This document shows positions 31,898-42,810 of a DNA stretch of 64,000 nucleotides, in pieces. The notes beneath the pieces are model-generated. The model ran no database searches. It worked only from the letters and a program-made list of their open reading frames with translations, and was not told where the DNA came from. The DNA is from Nereocystis luetkeana (Eukaryota; Sar; Phaeophyceae; Laminariales; Laminariaceae), in assembly GCA_031213475.1 (NCBI GenBank), contig JARUPZ010000030.1, forward strand, positions 62,001-126,000. The letters are read 5' to 3'. Both the position numbers and the translations under genes were made by a program. Position 1 is the stretch's first letter, and every line of letters starts with the position of its first letter.

Positions 31898-34062
31898 CAT
31901 TATTATTTATTTTGCCGTCCGACAATGTGCAGCCTGACCTTCAACATGGATCACTCATAACTTTCCCGAAAGAAGAAAACCTCGGAAACAAAAGGAAACC
32001 CATGCACCAAAAGTCTACCTCCCTTCCGTGCCAACTTTGGGCTTGTCTACTCTATTTGCTGTGTTTGCTCCTTCCTTCTCATTACGTTCTATTCTTAAAT
32101 CCTAAGCTGCATCCAAGCTGCATCCCCACGCCATCGGTGTGGGTCTGTCGTCCCTCCCCCCCCTGTTCCTTCTTCCTTCTTGGCGGTTCCTAAGCTGAAG
32201 CTTGAACCTTGACACCCTCCTCGAAATGGCGACCTGAGTGGTCACCGAGACGATTTGGAGCAGGCGTTCCTTCACTACCCCCTTCCTTACCATCGACCCA
32301 CCATCCCTCCCCCCCACGACGCTAGCTGCCAGCTGGTCGATGAAGTTGCTGCCCTCTACCCCGAGGCGCCCAAAGCTCTCCACCGCTAAGGTGGCTAGTT
32401 TGTGGCTCCGCTCGTCGAAGGACACGTGTCCCGGACGCGCGTAGTGTTGGCGCTTGCGCGCCTCGGAGGTAAAGGCAGCTGATCCATCATGATCAGCGCT
32501 GCCTCCTCGCAGGCGGACCTGCGCTTGCGGGTCTGCATGGGTGACGTCCAGCAGGATGGACTTTTCCCTGTAATCCATGTTAGGAGCGTCCCGAAGACCT
32601 CCTATCCTGACAACGATGTCCATCCGCAGGTTCCGGTCTGCAGTGAACGGTTCGCCGCTCTCCACTTACTTGGTGAGGGATTCCCAGCCGCTTCAGCGTG
32701 CGGGAGATCGCGTGAACCAACGGTTGATGTTGGTTTACCTGTGCCCCTGCTCTGGGACAGATGCGTGCGTGGCGTGTGTCTATGTCGACTGCCTCGCAGC
32801 AGGGGCACCTCACCGCCACGTGCTCCTCGATGCCTATGAAGCGCCTTCCCATGCCCACGACCTCCTCTGCTGGTATGACACGGAGTGAGTCTGTTGGCCT
32901 CGCCCGAAGGCAAGCAGTGGCTCCTGCTCCTTGTAGACTCTTGTAGCGAGCTTTGGCGAAGGCCTTGGTCTCGCCCCCCCCCAGCGGGTCGCCTGGTCCA
33001 GGTGGGCGTGCAATCTCCGGTAGCCCCTCCAGCGAGGCTGTGAGTGCAGCGTGTCGACCCTGATTCACCAGCTTGCCGAACCTCTGTTGAGCCTTCCGGG
33101 AGTTGGTGGTTACGGCATCATGCGCCGCCAGCATGTCGGCTTCAGGGGGCCCTGGGACCAGGTCCCTCTCTGCCCCCATGCTCCATTCCAGCCAGGATTC
33201 GGGGACGATGCCCTCCATCGCTTCTTTAGTCACGCCCCACGTGTCCCTGATCTCTCGCAGGCTGCCCCCGAGCTCAGCAATGATGCTCGAATGAGGGAGA
33301 CCCCTCTTTACCATGTCTCCTAGCGGGCCGGTGAGGTCTGCTAGAACCTCCGGCAGGATGCCCACCCTACTCCCAAAGGAGGCAGACATTCGCCTCGCTT
33401 CCGTCGACGGCAGCCCTAACCCTCCTGCTCCCGTAGAAAGGCGTGCTTGGGCTTGTTGGTAGGGTTTTAGAGTCAGTTGGCTGGCCGGGCACCCCTCTTG
33501 GAAAAACGAGTGTGCGTCCGCCGCTCCCGGTAGCTCTAGGATATTTTCGTAGGCCCACTGAGCCCCGCTGTCGGCCCTTCGGCATGCTTCGAGTGACAGC
33601 CCCGGGTCCAGAGCCCTTTCGAGGTAGCCCGTCCGCCACCCGATGGATTCGACGGTTATGAGGGCCACCGCTTGCTTGTCTGGCATGTTAGCGAGGCAGC
33701 GGGCAAGGCGGTCCGCGCCGTGGTCCCTCACTACCTCCATTGCTCGCCCCAGCACGTATTCATCCGAGCCGATCGGGATACCCACCACCGTCACCCCTCC
33801 TTCGTCTGCGATGCGGACGTCAACGCTCTCCAGGAGCGATATCTCCTCTGCCGTCGGGACGTGTCCTTTGGGTGGTAGTGCTACGGTGTTGGCGGGGTTG
33901 ACCACAATGCCGATGTCGTCTAGCTCTCGCCGGAGGAAGGCAAAAGCTCTAATCGTGTTGGCCGTGACCCCCATAAGGCCGAGAGATACATCGTCCATGT
34001 ATGTAGGCGAAGGCTTCCACTCCTTCTCCTTCGAACTCCTGTCGGAAACGCTTCAGCCCTGA
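31838..34062 (-). mobile_element. LINE-R: 5'-truncated non-LTR retrotransposon with (AAT)n tail
   Basis: Minus-sense relic that begins just before the RT catalytic motif (YMDD, 33990-34001) and keeps the thumb-like and C-terminal region, the 3' UTR and an (AAT)n tail at 31838-31913. Its 5' break abuts an (AAT)n tract at 34064-34165 that is the tail of another LINE-R fragment. It is unrelated to LINE-A and LINE-B at the protein level beyond the RT motif. Confidence 0.75.
32102..34060 (-). pseudogene. LINE-R protein: RT C-terminal part plus zinc and restriction-like endonuclease-type domain
   Basis: In order: GVEAFAY, YMDD (catalytic Asp pair), GIVVNPANTVALPP, a long helical region (GWRTGYLERALDPGL, LGLPSTEARRMSAS), a zinc-binding-like cluster CPCCEAVDIDTRHARIC, then after a frameshift LRMDIVV and SILLDVTHADPQ, and a C-terminal region to a stop at 32102. 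A CCHC-like cluster followed by a D..(I/L)LDVT pattern is how R2-group LINEs end (RLE domain); the assignment is by pattern only. The frame is broken by 4-bp tandem duplications at 33997-34004 (ATGT twice on the plus strand) and 32664-32671 (ACTT twice). Confidence 0.6.
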
Positions 34063-34063
34063 T

Positions 34064-34064
34064 C

Positions 34065-34147
<83 letters not shown>

Positions 34148-34190
34148 ATTATTATTATTATGCTTGACATCCGACAATGTGTAGTGTTGT
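34064..34190 (-). mobile_element. Second LINE-R tail, (AAT)n
   Basis: About 100 bp of ATT repeats, then CATCCGACAATGTGTAG, the same junction as at 31913-31930. Only the extreme 3' end of this copy can be recognised. Confidence 0.7.
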
Positions 34191-34957
34191 TCTAATAAAC
34201 GATTAATAACAGAAAGTGAAGAACTCTCCAGAAAAAAAGCGCGGCAGTATCCTACGACAAATCATAACTGATGTGACGCTCATTCATGAAGACTACTACA
34301 ACCAACATCCCTCCATCTCGTCCACCAAAAAACGACCACTCCCCTGCTTAAGCATTGTATATTCTCCCACCTCACAGCCCTCCTCGGCCAGTAAGTAATT
34401 GCCGATCGAGAAATTATTTGTTTTCCTCGAGTTCTTTGCTCTCTCCGCGTCCTTCATATTTTTTTATCGTTTATTGCGTGTTCTTCCGAAAATCACACTC
34501 AGCGCGGGGCTCGGCTGACACTAAATCCAGGATAAATCTATTAACTATAATTTCAAGATGTTTCGTTTGAAGGGTCATTCTTATGGGAGAGATTTTTGTC
34601 CAAATTTTCGACATTGTTTTCGCGCAATTTTTCAATCTTCCATATTTTCCTGTTTTTTTTTTCACAAATATTGGAATGTTAACGAGCTTGATATTTTTGG
34701 TTCTTGGAGAATTTCACGAATAGTGACAGAACGCCTCCGTATATTGATACATATCTCCAATTATTGCCCCAAACTTAGGAAATTATGGAAAAAAACGCTT
34801 TCCGATAAGAATGAACCTAAGAAGAGTTGAAATAAAGTCTGAAGGAATGATGCGTGTCGAGGCTCTGTCTTCTATGAAAAGAGATGCAGAGGCGGCGCCG
34901 AAGTGTCTGTGAAGATCACTTGTGATGAATAAAAGAGACTGTTAGGAAAGGCGTTTA
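34191..34957. other. Unassigned stretch with repeat L
   Basis: No gene seen. AAATCACACTCAGCGCGGGG and ACACTAAATCCAGGATAAA near 34490-34540 resemble 63778-63830, defining a diverged dispersed repeat (L). Confidence 0.4.
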
Positions 34958-35775
34958 GGGCCGGTCTTAACGAGGGCGAAAAAAACGAAAAAAAAAAACG
35001 GAAAAAAACGAACAGACTTTCGTTTTTCGCAAAAAACAGCAGGTTGAGTCCCCTAACGAGGGCAAAAAAAACGAAAAAAAAAACGAAACAAAAATAAGAA
35101 GCCGAGTCGAATTTTCACGCGGTGCAATTTTTCGGAATGACTCAACCGCCACAGCACGTGGTTCCCGGCGATAGCGCTCGACAGCGACGGTGGACAGACA
35201 AAACTCGCACACGTAAGGCACCATCTACAGCAGGCGGTTCTCGTGGTCCAACTCGCTCCCTACGGAGTGCTCTAGAACTTGTGTATCGGCCATCGGTGTT
35301 CGATGGCATACGTTCGAATGTTGAGTGGGACTCATCATGTCGAAAAATATGCCGCCACAGCCACTTCCTGATCCCCCGGTTTCTTGCGAGGGCACCCCAT
35401 GGTGATTCCCTACCCATATGTGCGCGCGCCGTCACCAGACAAGTCGCGTGGCAGCCATATGCACTGCCTCGGCCATCGCGCGCTTGCCAACCGGTCGTAG
35501 AAACTTTATCGGGACTTCATCCCAACGCGTCGAGCTCCTCCGATGTTCCTTTTCGACCCTGGGTATCCCATATTTCGTTTATTTGGCACCCATTTCGTTT
35601 TTTTTTTATGTCCTCTGGGACTTAAAAAAAACGAAATGTGAAAACGGAGGTATCGGGATCTCTACTTTTAATTTTTATAATTTGACCAATAAAACTTACG
35701 TACTCTTTAGTTCTGTTTTTCGTTTTTCATTTCGTTTTTTTTTTTGGTTTCTTTTGCCCTCGATAAGACCGGCCC
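34958..35775. mobile_element. Harbinger-like non-autonomous DNA element
   Basis: 818 bp bounded by TTA (34955-34957 and 35776-35778). Terminal inverted repeats begin GGGCCGGTCTTA and stay matched over about 20 bp (one mismatch), followed on both sides by A/T-rich CGAAAAAAAC runs. A 3-bp TTA duplication and GGGCC-type ends fit PIF/Harbinger. The interior has ORFs on both strands but no recognisable transposase. CTAACGAGGGCAAAAAAAACG at 35052-35072 repeats part of the left end. Confidence 0.75.
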
Positions 35776-37328
35776 TTATGTGGCCAAATGTGGAAAAGAA
35801 AGAGAGGAGAATGAGAGTGGAGTGATCGAGGTGGGGCATGCCATCACCTGATCACGAGACAATGCCCATGCTGCGGGCAGGTGTATTCTACAGCAGCCCG
35901 TCAAGGTTCCCTGAACCGTTCCTAGCAATGTCCCTGCAACGTTCTATGTAGCGTACTCGCAACGTTCTATGCAACGTTACCTGACACTTAGTGGTAAGCT
36001 GGCTACCCTGCATTACGATCAGTATGATAGAGGTAAGTTGAATACAGTGCCTCGGCAAGAAAAAACAAACTCAGGTCTCGGCGCATATCGTATTTCTCCG
36101 CATCTATCATAAGATACTTAGTATGCTCGAGTGAAGTGACTGCACATCAACATAGATATGGATCTCAACGTCCATACGCTGACAAAGTCAAGTAGGGAAC
36201 ATCGAAACTCGAGTCAGAATCGAAAAGCAGTCCAAACTGAGCGAGATAGCCGCTCTCCCACACAAAAGTTCAATGTAAAAGTACGATTCGTTTTTTTTAA
36301 ACCGACTTGAAAAAGGATTTTAGGACCTCGAAGCTGATTCGAAAGCAGGCAAAATCAATTGGTCAAACTGAGAGAAATACAGCAGCAGCAGTATAGCCCT
36401 ACAATCCGTATGTCAAGAATAACGGTACCACCAGGTGCATCATATCATACGATGTACCGCGTATAGTGTGAATAGGGTGCAGAGGTGTAAAAGCTGGTAT
36501 TAATAAGAGGCACAGGGATGTCGATGCTGGGTGGAGCACTGCTTGTAGTTCACGAACTTCTTAGTGTTGCTCCACAAAGGAGTTGAGAGAAAGGGAGATA
36601 ACTCGAGTGGGCGAGAGTGGGCTTCGTCAGGAACACAACTCGGCCCAGACGTCGACCAAAACTAATATGGTACGCAGATGCGAGTATTCCCATACAGAAG
36701 ATTCCTAAGGCGCGACGTATACGTGTAACCATGCAAGATTCCCATTCGGTATGTTCGTTCCTATACGGTAGATATGCTTTTCCATCACAATAGCCCACCC
36801 GGAATAGTCGTAGATAGATGCAGATCACACGACGATAAAACATGATGACCAAATCATCCCAAAATCGGGAAGAGAGATCGAAGATGAGGGCTATTTGAAA
36901 AAGAAATGAGGTGATAGATCTACCCCACACCCCGTAGTGAGGCTTCGACGCCTCACTCAGGAAACACCGGTAAGCGACTATCCGGAAGGAAAAAAATAAA
37001 AAAACAATACGCAGGAAACAAGACAAGGCGCGCAGGTGCGAAGAAAAACGAAGGCGAAATACGTTATAGCTGGAAGTACGCCGCAAAGCTTGAAAGAAAA
37101 ACTATGAAAAGAAAATGGGGGTCTACAACGCGATGACTCGAGGCTGACGAGAACGTGGAATCAAGATACCAAGACGTGGAACCCGGGACGGCCAGCTAGT
37201 TAAACACACTAGCACAAACTGGAAAGTGACAGGTCTTTTCTTCCGAGAGGACATACGCTAAGAAAAACGAGGGCAATAGGGAATGCCTCCTATACTACAA
37301 AGTAAACAGAAAATGTAGGTCGTCACAA
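35776..37328. other. Unassigned noncoding stretch
   Basis: Contains short direct copies of GCAACGTTCTATG (about 35937-35965) and a repeat L-like segment near 36205-36245 (ACTCGAGTCAGAATCGAAAA). A 178-codon minus ORF at 36550-37086 is Phe/Arg/Ser-rich and has no domain I recognise. Confidence 0.4.
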
Positions 37329-37443
37329 TGCTATTACGGGGGGCTATATTAAAAAAGACCTACGGTGCACACAAAAACCTATATTTTTCGCTGTTTGTAC
37401 TGACAATATTTTGGTCCTTTTTACTATGGTCCCCCGTAATAGT
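37329..37443. mobile_element. Fold-back element J, best copy
   Basis: 115 bp with inverted ends CTATTACGGGGG and CCCCCGTAATAG, interior AAAGACCTACGGTGCACACA and AACCTATATTTTT. It has no coding capacity and the TSD is unclear. Confidence 0.7.
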
Positions 37444-37851
37444 CGCAGCAAAACAGGTATACCAAGAAATGAGGGCCAAAATAAATGCCTGGAAAACTTC
37501 AAGAGAAGCAGGGAATCTAAAGCAAGTCTCGTACGCTGAAAATGAATCCGGAAGTAGAAATCACCTGTCCAGCCGACACACAAGATAAGAAAAGTAGAAC
37601 AAACAGATACAAAAACGGCCGAAAAACCCATGGTAGAAATACTGTAGCACCACGGTTCGGCGGCCTTCACGAAGAGCAGGCCGGTGGAAACGGTGGCGGA
37701 AAATTGACGAAAAAACGCAAAAGCGCCCCGTGTGTTACAATACCACGATTTTGGAGTGATATGTTTTAGCAGAAAGTAGAAAAATCGCCCAATCGCAAAC
37801 AATCACGGAGGGGCGATACCACGACAGTTCGGCGGCCTTCGATTGAAAAGG

Positions 37852-37922
37852 CAAGCGGAACCGGCAGCGGAACTGGCAGCGGAACCGGCAGCGGAACCGG
37901 CAGCGGAACCGGCAGCGGAAGA
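37852..37922. repeat. 12-bp minisatellite
   Basis: Six units of GGAACCGGCAGC (one with T for C). A single extra GGAACCGG unit lies near 37997. Confidence 0.9.
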
Positions 37923-39250
37923 GTGGATACCCGAAGCCCAATTTCCGAAGGTACAATACCACGACAGTTCGGCTGCTGTCGTTGATAAAAAAGCGAGCGG
38001 AACCGGTAGCGGTAGAATAAAAGCGGCAGACCGACACACCCGAAAATACAATACCACGACAACAACAAAAAAAGGCGCAAGCGCATTATTTGTACAGTTT
38101 TGTTTTTAAAAAGGCACAAATCATATTATTACAGATTGGCAGTTAGCGTGTACCTGGCATACCAGCTTGTACTTGTGGCTGGCGTGTACGCTGCAGGCTC
38201 GCTTGCTGATGATCGGCAAGTCACAGCCTATGAATTGAGGCAAACGCGATTCACGGGGTGAGGTGAACTTTGTATGAGAGCTTCAATAGAATAGAGGACG
38301 TTTCATTATGTAGTCGGCGATCCCACATTGTTGTATATACTCGTAGATGGAGTATTTTTTTCTGAGCCGAAGATGGGTAGGTAAGCAAAATAGGAGTGGG
38401 AGTGAGCGTGAGTGAGCTGTTGGGCGCGTGTTACACGGGTGCGCTGTTCGTAGCTCAAAACAAAACAAAACAAGAGCGAGGATGCCCTCTAGTTCAAATC
38501 CAGGACCCTAGCTAGTCTCCCTGTGACTATGGAGCAACTGATAGATCTTAAGTGCGCGCACTCATGACCCCAATAAGGCCACGCTGGTACCCAAGCGTCT
38601 CCTGTGGTCCCCGGGCTTCCGGTTAGTCTAACCTCTAGATGTTTTTATCCCAAAAGAAAAACAGACCGCTAGTTCAACACTCTGCGTGTAGAGCTTCGGC
38701 TGGATCGTGCTCACTACAGAGCGACGGTGACTTTAAAGAGGTTCATTCACAGTAGCAGCTTGTGCTTCGCTCGAGATTGATCTCTCGCCCGTTCTCAACA
38801 GAGGCCTACACCTCGACTTAGAGATGCTGCAGCGGTCGAAACAGGTCGAAATTTGGGGTGCACAAAATAAGACAAAAAATCAACCTCCAACTGAACGTTT
38901 GCACATCACTAGCGGACAGCTACAGCTCCTCACGAACACTTCAGCCCGCGAAATTGGGATGCTCCTGATGGGATGTGTGGTGTCGGGTGCGCCAGACGGC
39001 AGGCGCAGGCACCCAGAAAAGACTCACGAGGTGTTTTCGTGTACTCGAAGTTGCGAGCGAGTAGCACGAAAAGCTCGCAAAAAACGCTAAAATGTTTCAT
39101 TTCACGCAAGGGAGCATAGCACAATGGCTACATCACCGATGAAGCAATGGCCTTCACCACAATATTGCTGTTCTCCAGGCGGATGACATATATATCTCTT
39201 AAGGAGTCGTCTGTTCGTTTATAACGGGTAAACCAGTGAGCTACTCTGTC
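37923..39250. other. Unassigned noncoding stretch
   Basis: No credible gene; the longest ORFs are 60-90 codons with no family match. GGAGCATAGCACAATGGCTA near 39110 is A-box-like but has no paired B box. Confidence 0.4.
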
Positions 39251-39252
39251 AG

Positions 39253-39783
39253 CGCTGACTGAGTAGCTCAGTGGGGCATCCTTTATTTTTTTCGATCAAA
39301 AGAAGTATCTTCGGGCTCGATACGGCCTCCCGCCGATAACATCCTCCGGGGTTGATCAAGTCCCTAATCAGCGCCTGTTTTTTCCTTCCTATAGTCCCCC
39401 TCCCTAGTCGTGAGTTATTTTACTCAAGTATCATAGTCCACTCCACTTTCGACTCTCTGATCCAGTGTTCTTTTACCGTGGTTCTCTCTACTTGATTTCC
39501 CTTTTTCCACCCGCGGCCAAGAAAGCGGAAATACGACGTCTGTCGCGCCTCGAACCCCGGACTCCTTTGGTTCGAAATACAAAGGATGGACCGCTGAGCT
39601 ACTCAGTCAGCACGCACGACTAGGGAGCGTGACTATATGAAGGAAAAACCAGGCGCTGATGAGGGACCTGATCAACCGCGGAGGGTGTTATGGGCGGGAA
39701 GCCATATCGGGCCCAGAGAAACTTCTTTTGTTCGATTTGTTTTAGGTTAAACCACCGAGCTACTACCTCAGCGGTTCGCTGAC
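39253..39783. repeat. Large inverted repeat with tRNA-like centre
   Basis: Left arm 39253-39410 and right arm 39615-39783 are inverted copies (for example GATCAAGTCCCTAATCAGCG against CGCTGATGAGGGACCTGATC), diverged but colinear. The loop of about 200 bp carries a tRNA-like segment on the minus strand. Two head-to-head SINE-like units or one fold-back transposon would both explain it. Confidence 0.7.
39547..39612 (-). other. tRNA-like segment (not a functional tRNA)
   Basis: Minus strand: A box TAGCTCAGCGG (39591-39601), a hairpin CCTTTG/CAAAGG where the anticodon arm would be, and B box GGGGTTCGAGG (39548-39558). The anticodon loop is too long and the acceptor stem does not pair. Confidence 0.5.
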
Positions 39784-39852
39784 TGAGTACCTCAGCGGTT
39801 CGCTGATTGAGAACCTCAGCGGTTCGCTCACTGAGTACCTCAGCGGTTCAAC
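39767..39852 (+). repeat. 26-bp tandem repeat derived from the tRNA-like A box
   Basis: Four units of CCTCAGCGGTTCGCTGACTG-type sequence. Each carries the GAGTACCTCAGCGG motif that resembles TAGCTCAGCGG of the adjacent tRNA-like segment. Confidence 0.8.
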
Positions 39853-40194
39853 CTAAATATATCGAACAGATCTTTGCGTGAATGCGCCTAAAAAAATAAC
39901 CGAGGACGTATGATTGTGGCGGCAGTTAGTTTTTCGGCGGGGCAAGGGCCTCTGAGGTGCAAAATTCGGGAGTTTCTGACATCATTGAATTATTCCCATT
40001 GTGCCTACAAGTACCTGTAACCAAGGCACACGGTTTTTAGTATTTAAGGCTCTGTCGCCTGTTCCATGAAGCGCAACGTGGTGAGCTAGCTGGAAAGCGT
40101 GATATACGCCAAGGTGCCGCAGGCGTGTAGTCTCCCCACCAGGGCCCCGCGCGGAGGGCCGCCGGAGGGGGAAAAAATGTGCCCATTTTTGCGT

Positions 40195-40258
40195 CAGACA
40201 AACCATTCAAAATCTGAGTAGTTTGTCCCCAAAACGGGACTGCGGTCCTAAAAGGGTT
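40195..40258. mobile_element. pbMITE, right part only
   Basis: Loop and right arm (GTTTGTCCCCAAAACGGGAC, CTAAAAGGG) present, left arm lost. Confidence 0.8.
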
Positions 40259-41004
40259 CCTATACGCCCGAAAACCACTTGACAAACATGTGTTTAATCG
40301 CCGAAAACATTTGCTTCGACAGCAGCGAAAACAAAGAAGAGGGGCATCAAATATATTTTCGCAACCGATATTTCGCCTGCAGCGAAAAAGATCGCGCGGC
40401 GCGAAAGCTCTCGTGTAGCGCTGCACGCAATACGCCTTCTGACGCCTGTTGCGCTATAAACAGCAATGGGTTCCAACCCGGAAGTTGCGCCAGCGCAAAA
40501 GTTGCTTCATGCCGTGTACCGGTAACTGTTCTGCGGCATTGCAGCAAAAGGCGGGGATACTTGCTGTAACCTCCGGTTTCAGGCGTGGGCTTGCCATGGC
40601 CAGCAGTATTGCGGTAGGAATGAAAAAGCAAGCCAAGCCTCTCTCACGTTTGCACACCCCTTGTTGCCACACCCCTCGTTGCTATCACGCCTTATCGCGT
40701 CATCTCTGCAGAGGTCTATCAACGCTCCCTAGCAACGTTTACTACCGTTGGCATACCTCCTCGTTATCACACCCCCTCGTTACCACACATCCTAGCTGCT
40801 TTGGGGCTCCCGTGCACGTTGCTCGTCCCCGGGGACGCGTTAGATACCACCCCCACCCCTCCACACAACAGCACACACGGCGAATAGTATTTTAAAACTC
40901 GAAATGTTATCACCGGACGGAGTGTGCTTCCTTCCGTGTTATGCACACGGTATACAAGGCGAGTCGCCTAAACACAGGTACCGTGTACCGCACCTTGACT
41001 ACAA
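40259..41004. other. Unassigned stretch
   Basis: Overlapping 60-150 codon ORFs on both strands, none recognised. Many CAGCGAAA/TTCGC words recur between 40305 and 40400. Confidence 0.35.
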
Positions 41005-41300
41005 TCGCGCCGGTATGATCAAGTGGTACCCTCGAAGGCTCTGCTGCTAATAGGAGTCGATTCCGTTAGTTGCAGTCCCACCGTGATGATTTTTTGTCTA
41101 TATTTGCAAACATGAAAAAGGGGGATCAACTGCTGAGAGCGCAATCAAGTAGATGCGAGTCGAAGAGGGAAGAAACAGCTGAACGAAGTCTTCTAGCGAC
41201 GATAACGCTAGGCACGCACCCGCAGTGGGGAGAGGAGAGGAGAGCCTGCTGCTGCGTGACCCAATGGTTGATTTGAGTTACGACCATTGCAGGAGGGAGA
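41005..41300 (+). mobile_element. tRNA-derived SINE, old copy
   Basis: Head GCGCCGGTATGATCAAGTGG with decayed B box, then GGATCAACTGCTGAGAGCGC, ATGCGAGTCGAAGAGGGAAG and GAGAGCCTGCTGCTGCGTGA, in the family order. Confidence 0.65.
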
Positions 41301-41304
41301 GAAA

Positions 41305-41500
41305 AAACGACGGCAAGTGTATGTGGGATGCAGCTCACCCTTCATGGAACTCGCCCAACACGTCATGTCGCTTCGCGCTTGGTGCAAACAATATATTTCT
41401 GGTCGGCAAAATTCCGACGTGCTCCGTCCCGGCACTGTAGGGATGCGAGGTTCTACGGCCATACGACTACAGCCATGCATAACAATGAGTATAACCCCCC
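41305..41500 (+). repeat. Dispersed repeat E, copy 2
   Basis: Inverted match to 5090-5295. Begins GGGATGCAGCTCACCCTTCA and ends near CGACTACAGCCATGCAT. It starts within or next to the SINE tail. Confidence 0.7.
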
Positions 41501-41943
41501 GTCCTGATACCCCGCTCAGATCCATCCCTCCTCCAAGGCGAAACCCACTACCTTACATAATCATACCCCCCCCCCTCTCCGTCCCCCCTCCCCCCTTCCC
41601 ATCGTTCAAATCTATCTCTCTTTATTTGCCTAGGATAAATAGAGTACGTTTGGAAATCGGGGAATTTGGTGTGGCCCGCGTGTGGTTCCAGTGGTATGAG
41701 AAAGAACGTAGCTGTGCGGTAGTCTGTCTTCTCACTGCCTACCGCGTTTGGGCCGCTCGGGCGAGTGGCCATTCAGCCTCACGAAAAGTTGGACTTGAAA
41801 AAAGAAATGATGGTGCAACGTAAACAAATAAACCGATGGTGAATCGTATCGCCAACCGAAACAAATCATGGAAACCCTATGGCTGCAAATGCATACGGGG
41901 ATAGTTTACTCGGCCGAGCGACGCGCAAAGCATGGACCTTCAT

Positions 41944-42031
41944 CCTCTTAGGGCTGATGTCCCGTTTTGGGGGCAAACTGCTTGGAACTGGAGTGTTTTT
42001 TCCCCAAAACGGGACTGCGGTTCTTGAAGGG
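41944..42031. mobile_element. pbMITE copy, diverged ends
   Basis: CCCGTTTTGGGGGCAAAC and TTCCCCAAAACGGGACTGCG arms around GGAACTGGAGTG. The left flank is lost; the right flank is TTGA. Confidence 0.75.
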
Positions 42032-42810
42032 TTGAGTGGCCCCCTCCTTCCGTAGCAGCAGTCTACACCGGCCAACTTTCACGGAGGCGTAGGACTCCAG
42101 TAGAAAAAACAGTCCAACCAGGTGGACGTGAAAGGTGCATAGGAGAGCTAACACTATTTGCACGTCATTTTCGGATATCGTTTGGGCGTTATCGTACCGA
42201 TGTTTTTTCTCGTAGTGCATGAGTGTACCAGTGCCTGGCGTCCTTCATGATATGCAAGACCATTTTGTGCTCAGGTGCGGGAATATGCTGAAACCAATGA
42301 CAATAATATGATGAAAGTAGCAGACGTCATGGCATGTGGGTGATAATAGCGACTGTTTAGTGCAAAAGCGGGAGCGTGAAAGCGGCAACAGAAGCCGCAG
42401 CTTTCGCCCTGGTCAACAAAACGGCCAACGCAATAACAGTGGCGCTCACGCCAACACCGCCATCACTCCAAGTTCAACTGTGGGTTCACAGCTGCCCTCC
42501 ACCGCAGATTTGTCCCGACGCAAACGCTGTCGAGGTGGAGATGTCAAGCTCGCGAGAAAAAAAAAAATGTGGCCTTGGAAAACACGATATAATATACGTT
42601 CTCTCGCTTGCTCCCCACCTGAAAGTTGGCACTCAATGAGGTGCTGTGTTTGCTGCATGGAATAGTTCCTATACAAGGCGTAACGTAACGCCTTCCATAC
42701 AGTAGGTGCCAGTCGGCTATCGGACGAGTACGTTTATTAGGGCAACTTCAAGCCGTTTGTCACTACAGTAGGTCGCCATATAACGGGATCACCACTACTG
42801 TAACGTTATT
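42032..42810. other. Unassigned stretch
   Basis: No gene recognised. ORFs at 42336-42665 and 42376-42639 overlap in different frames and have no family features. Confidence 0.4.

Noticed and set aside
35122-35625. Transposase encoded in the Harbinger-like element
   Set aside because: Neither strand shows a DDE-type catalytic pattern or a recognisable Harbinger motif; frames on both strands are broken.
36550-37086. 178-codon hydrophobic/Arg-rich minus ORF as a membrane protein gene
   Set aside because: No family features, no helix pattern of consistent length and no exon support; kept only as an unassigned ORF.
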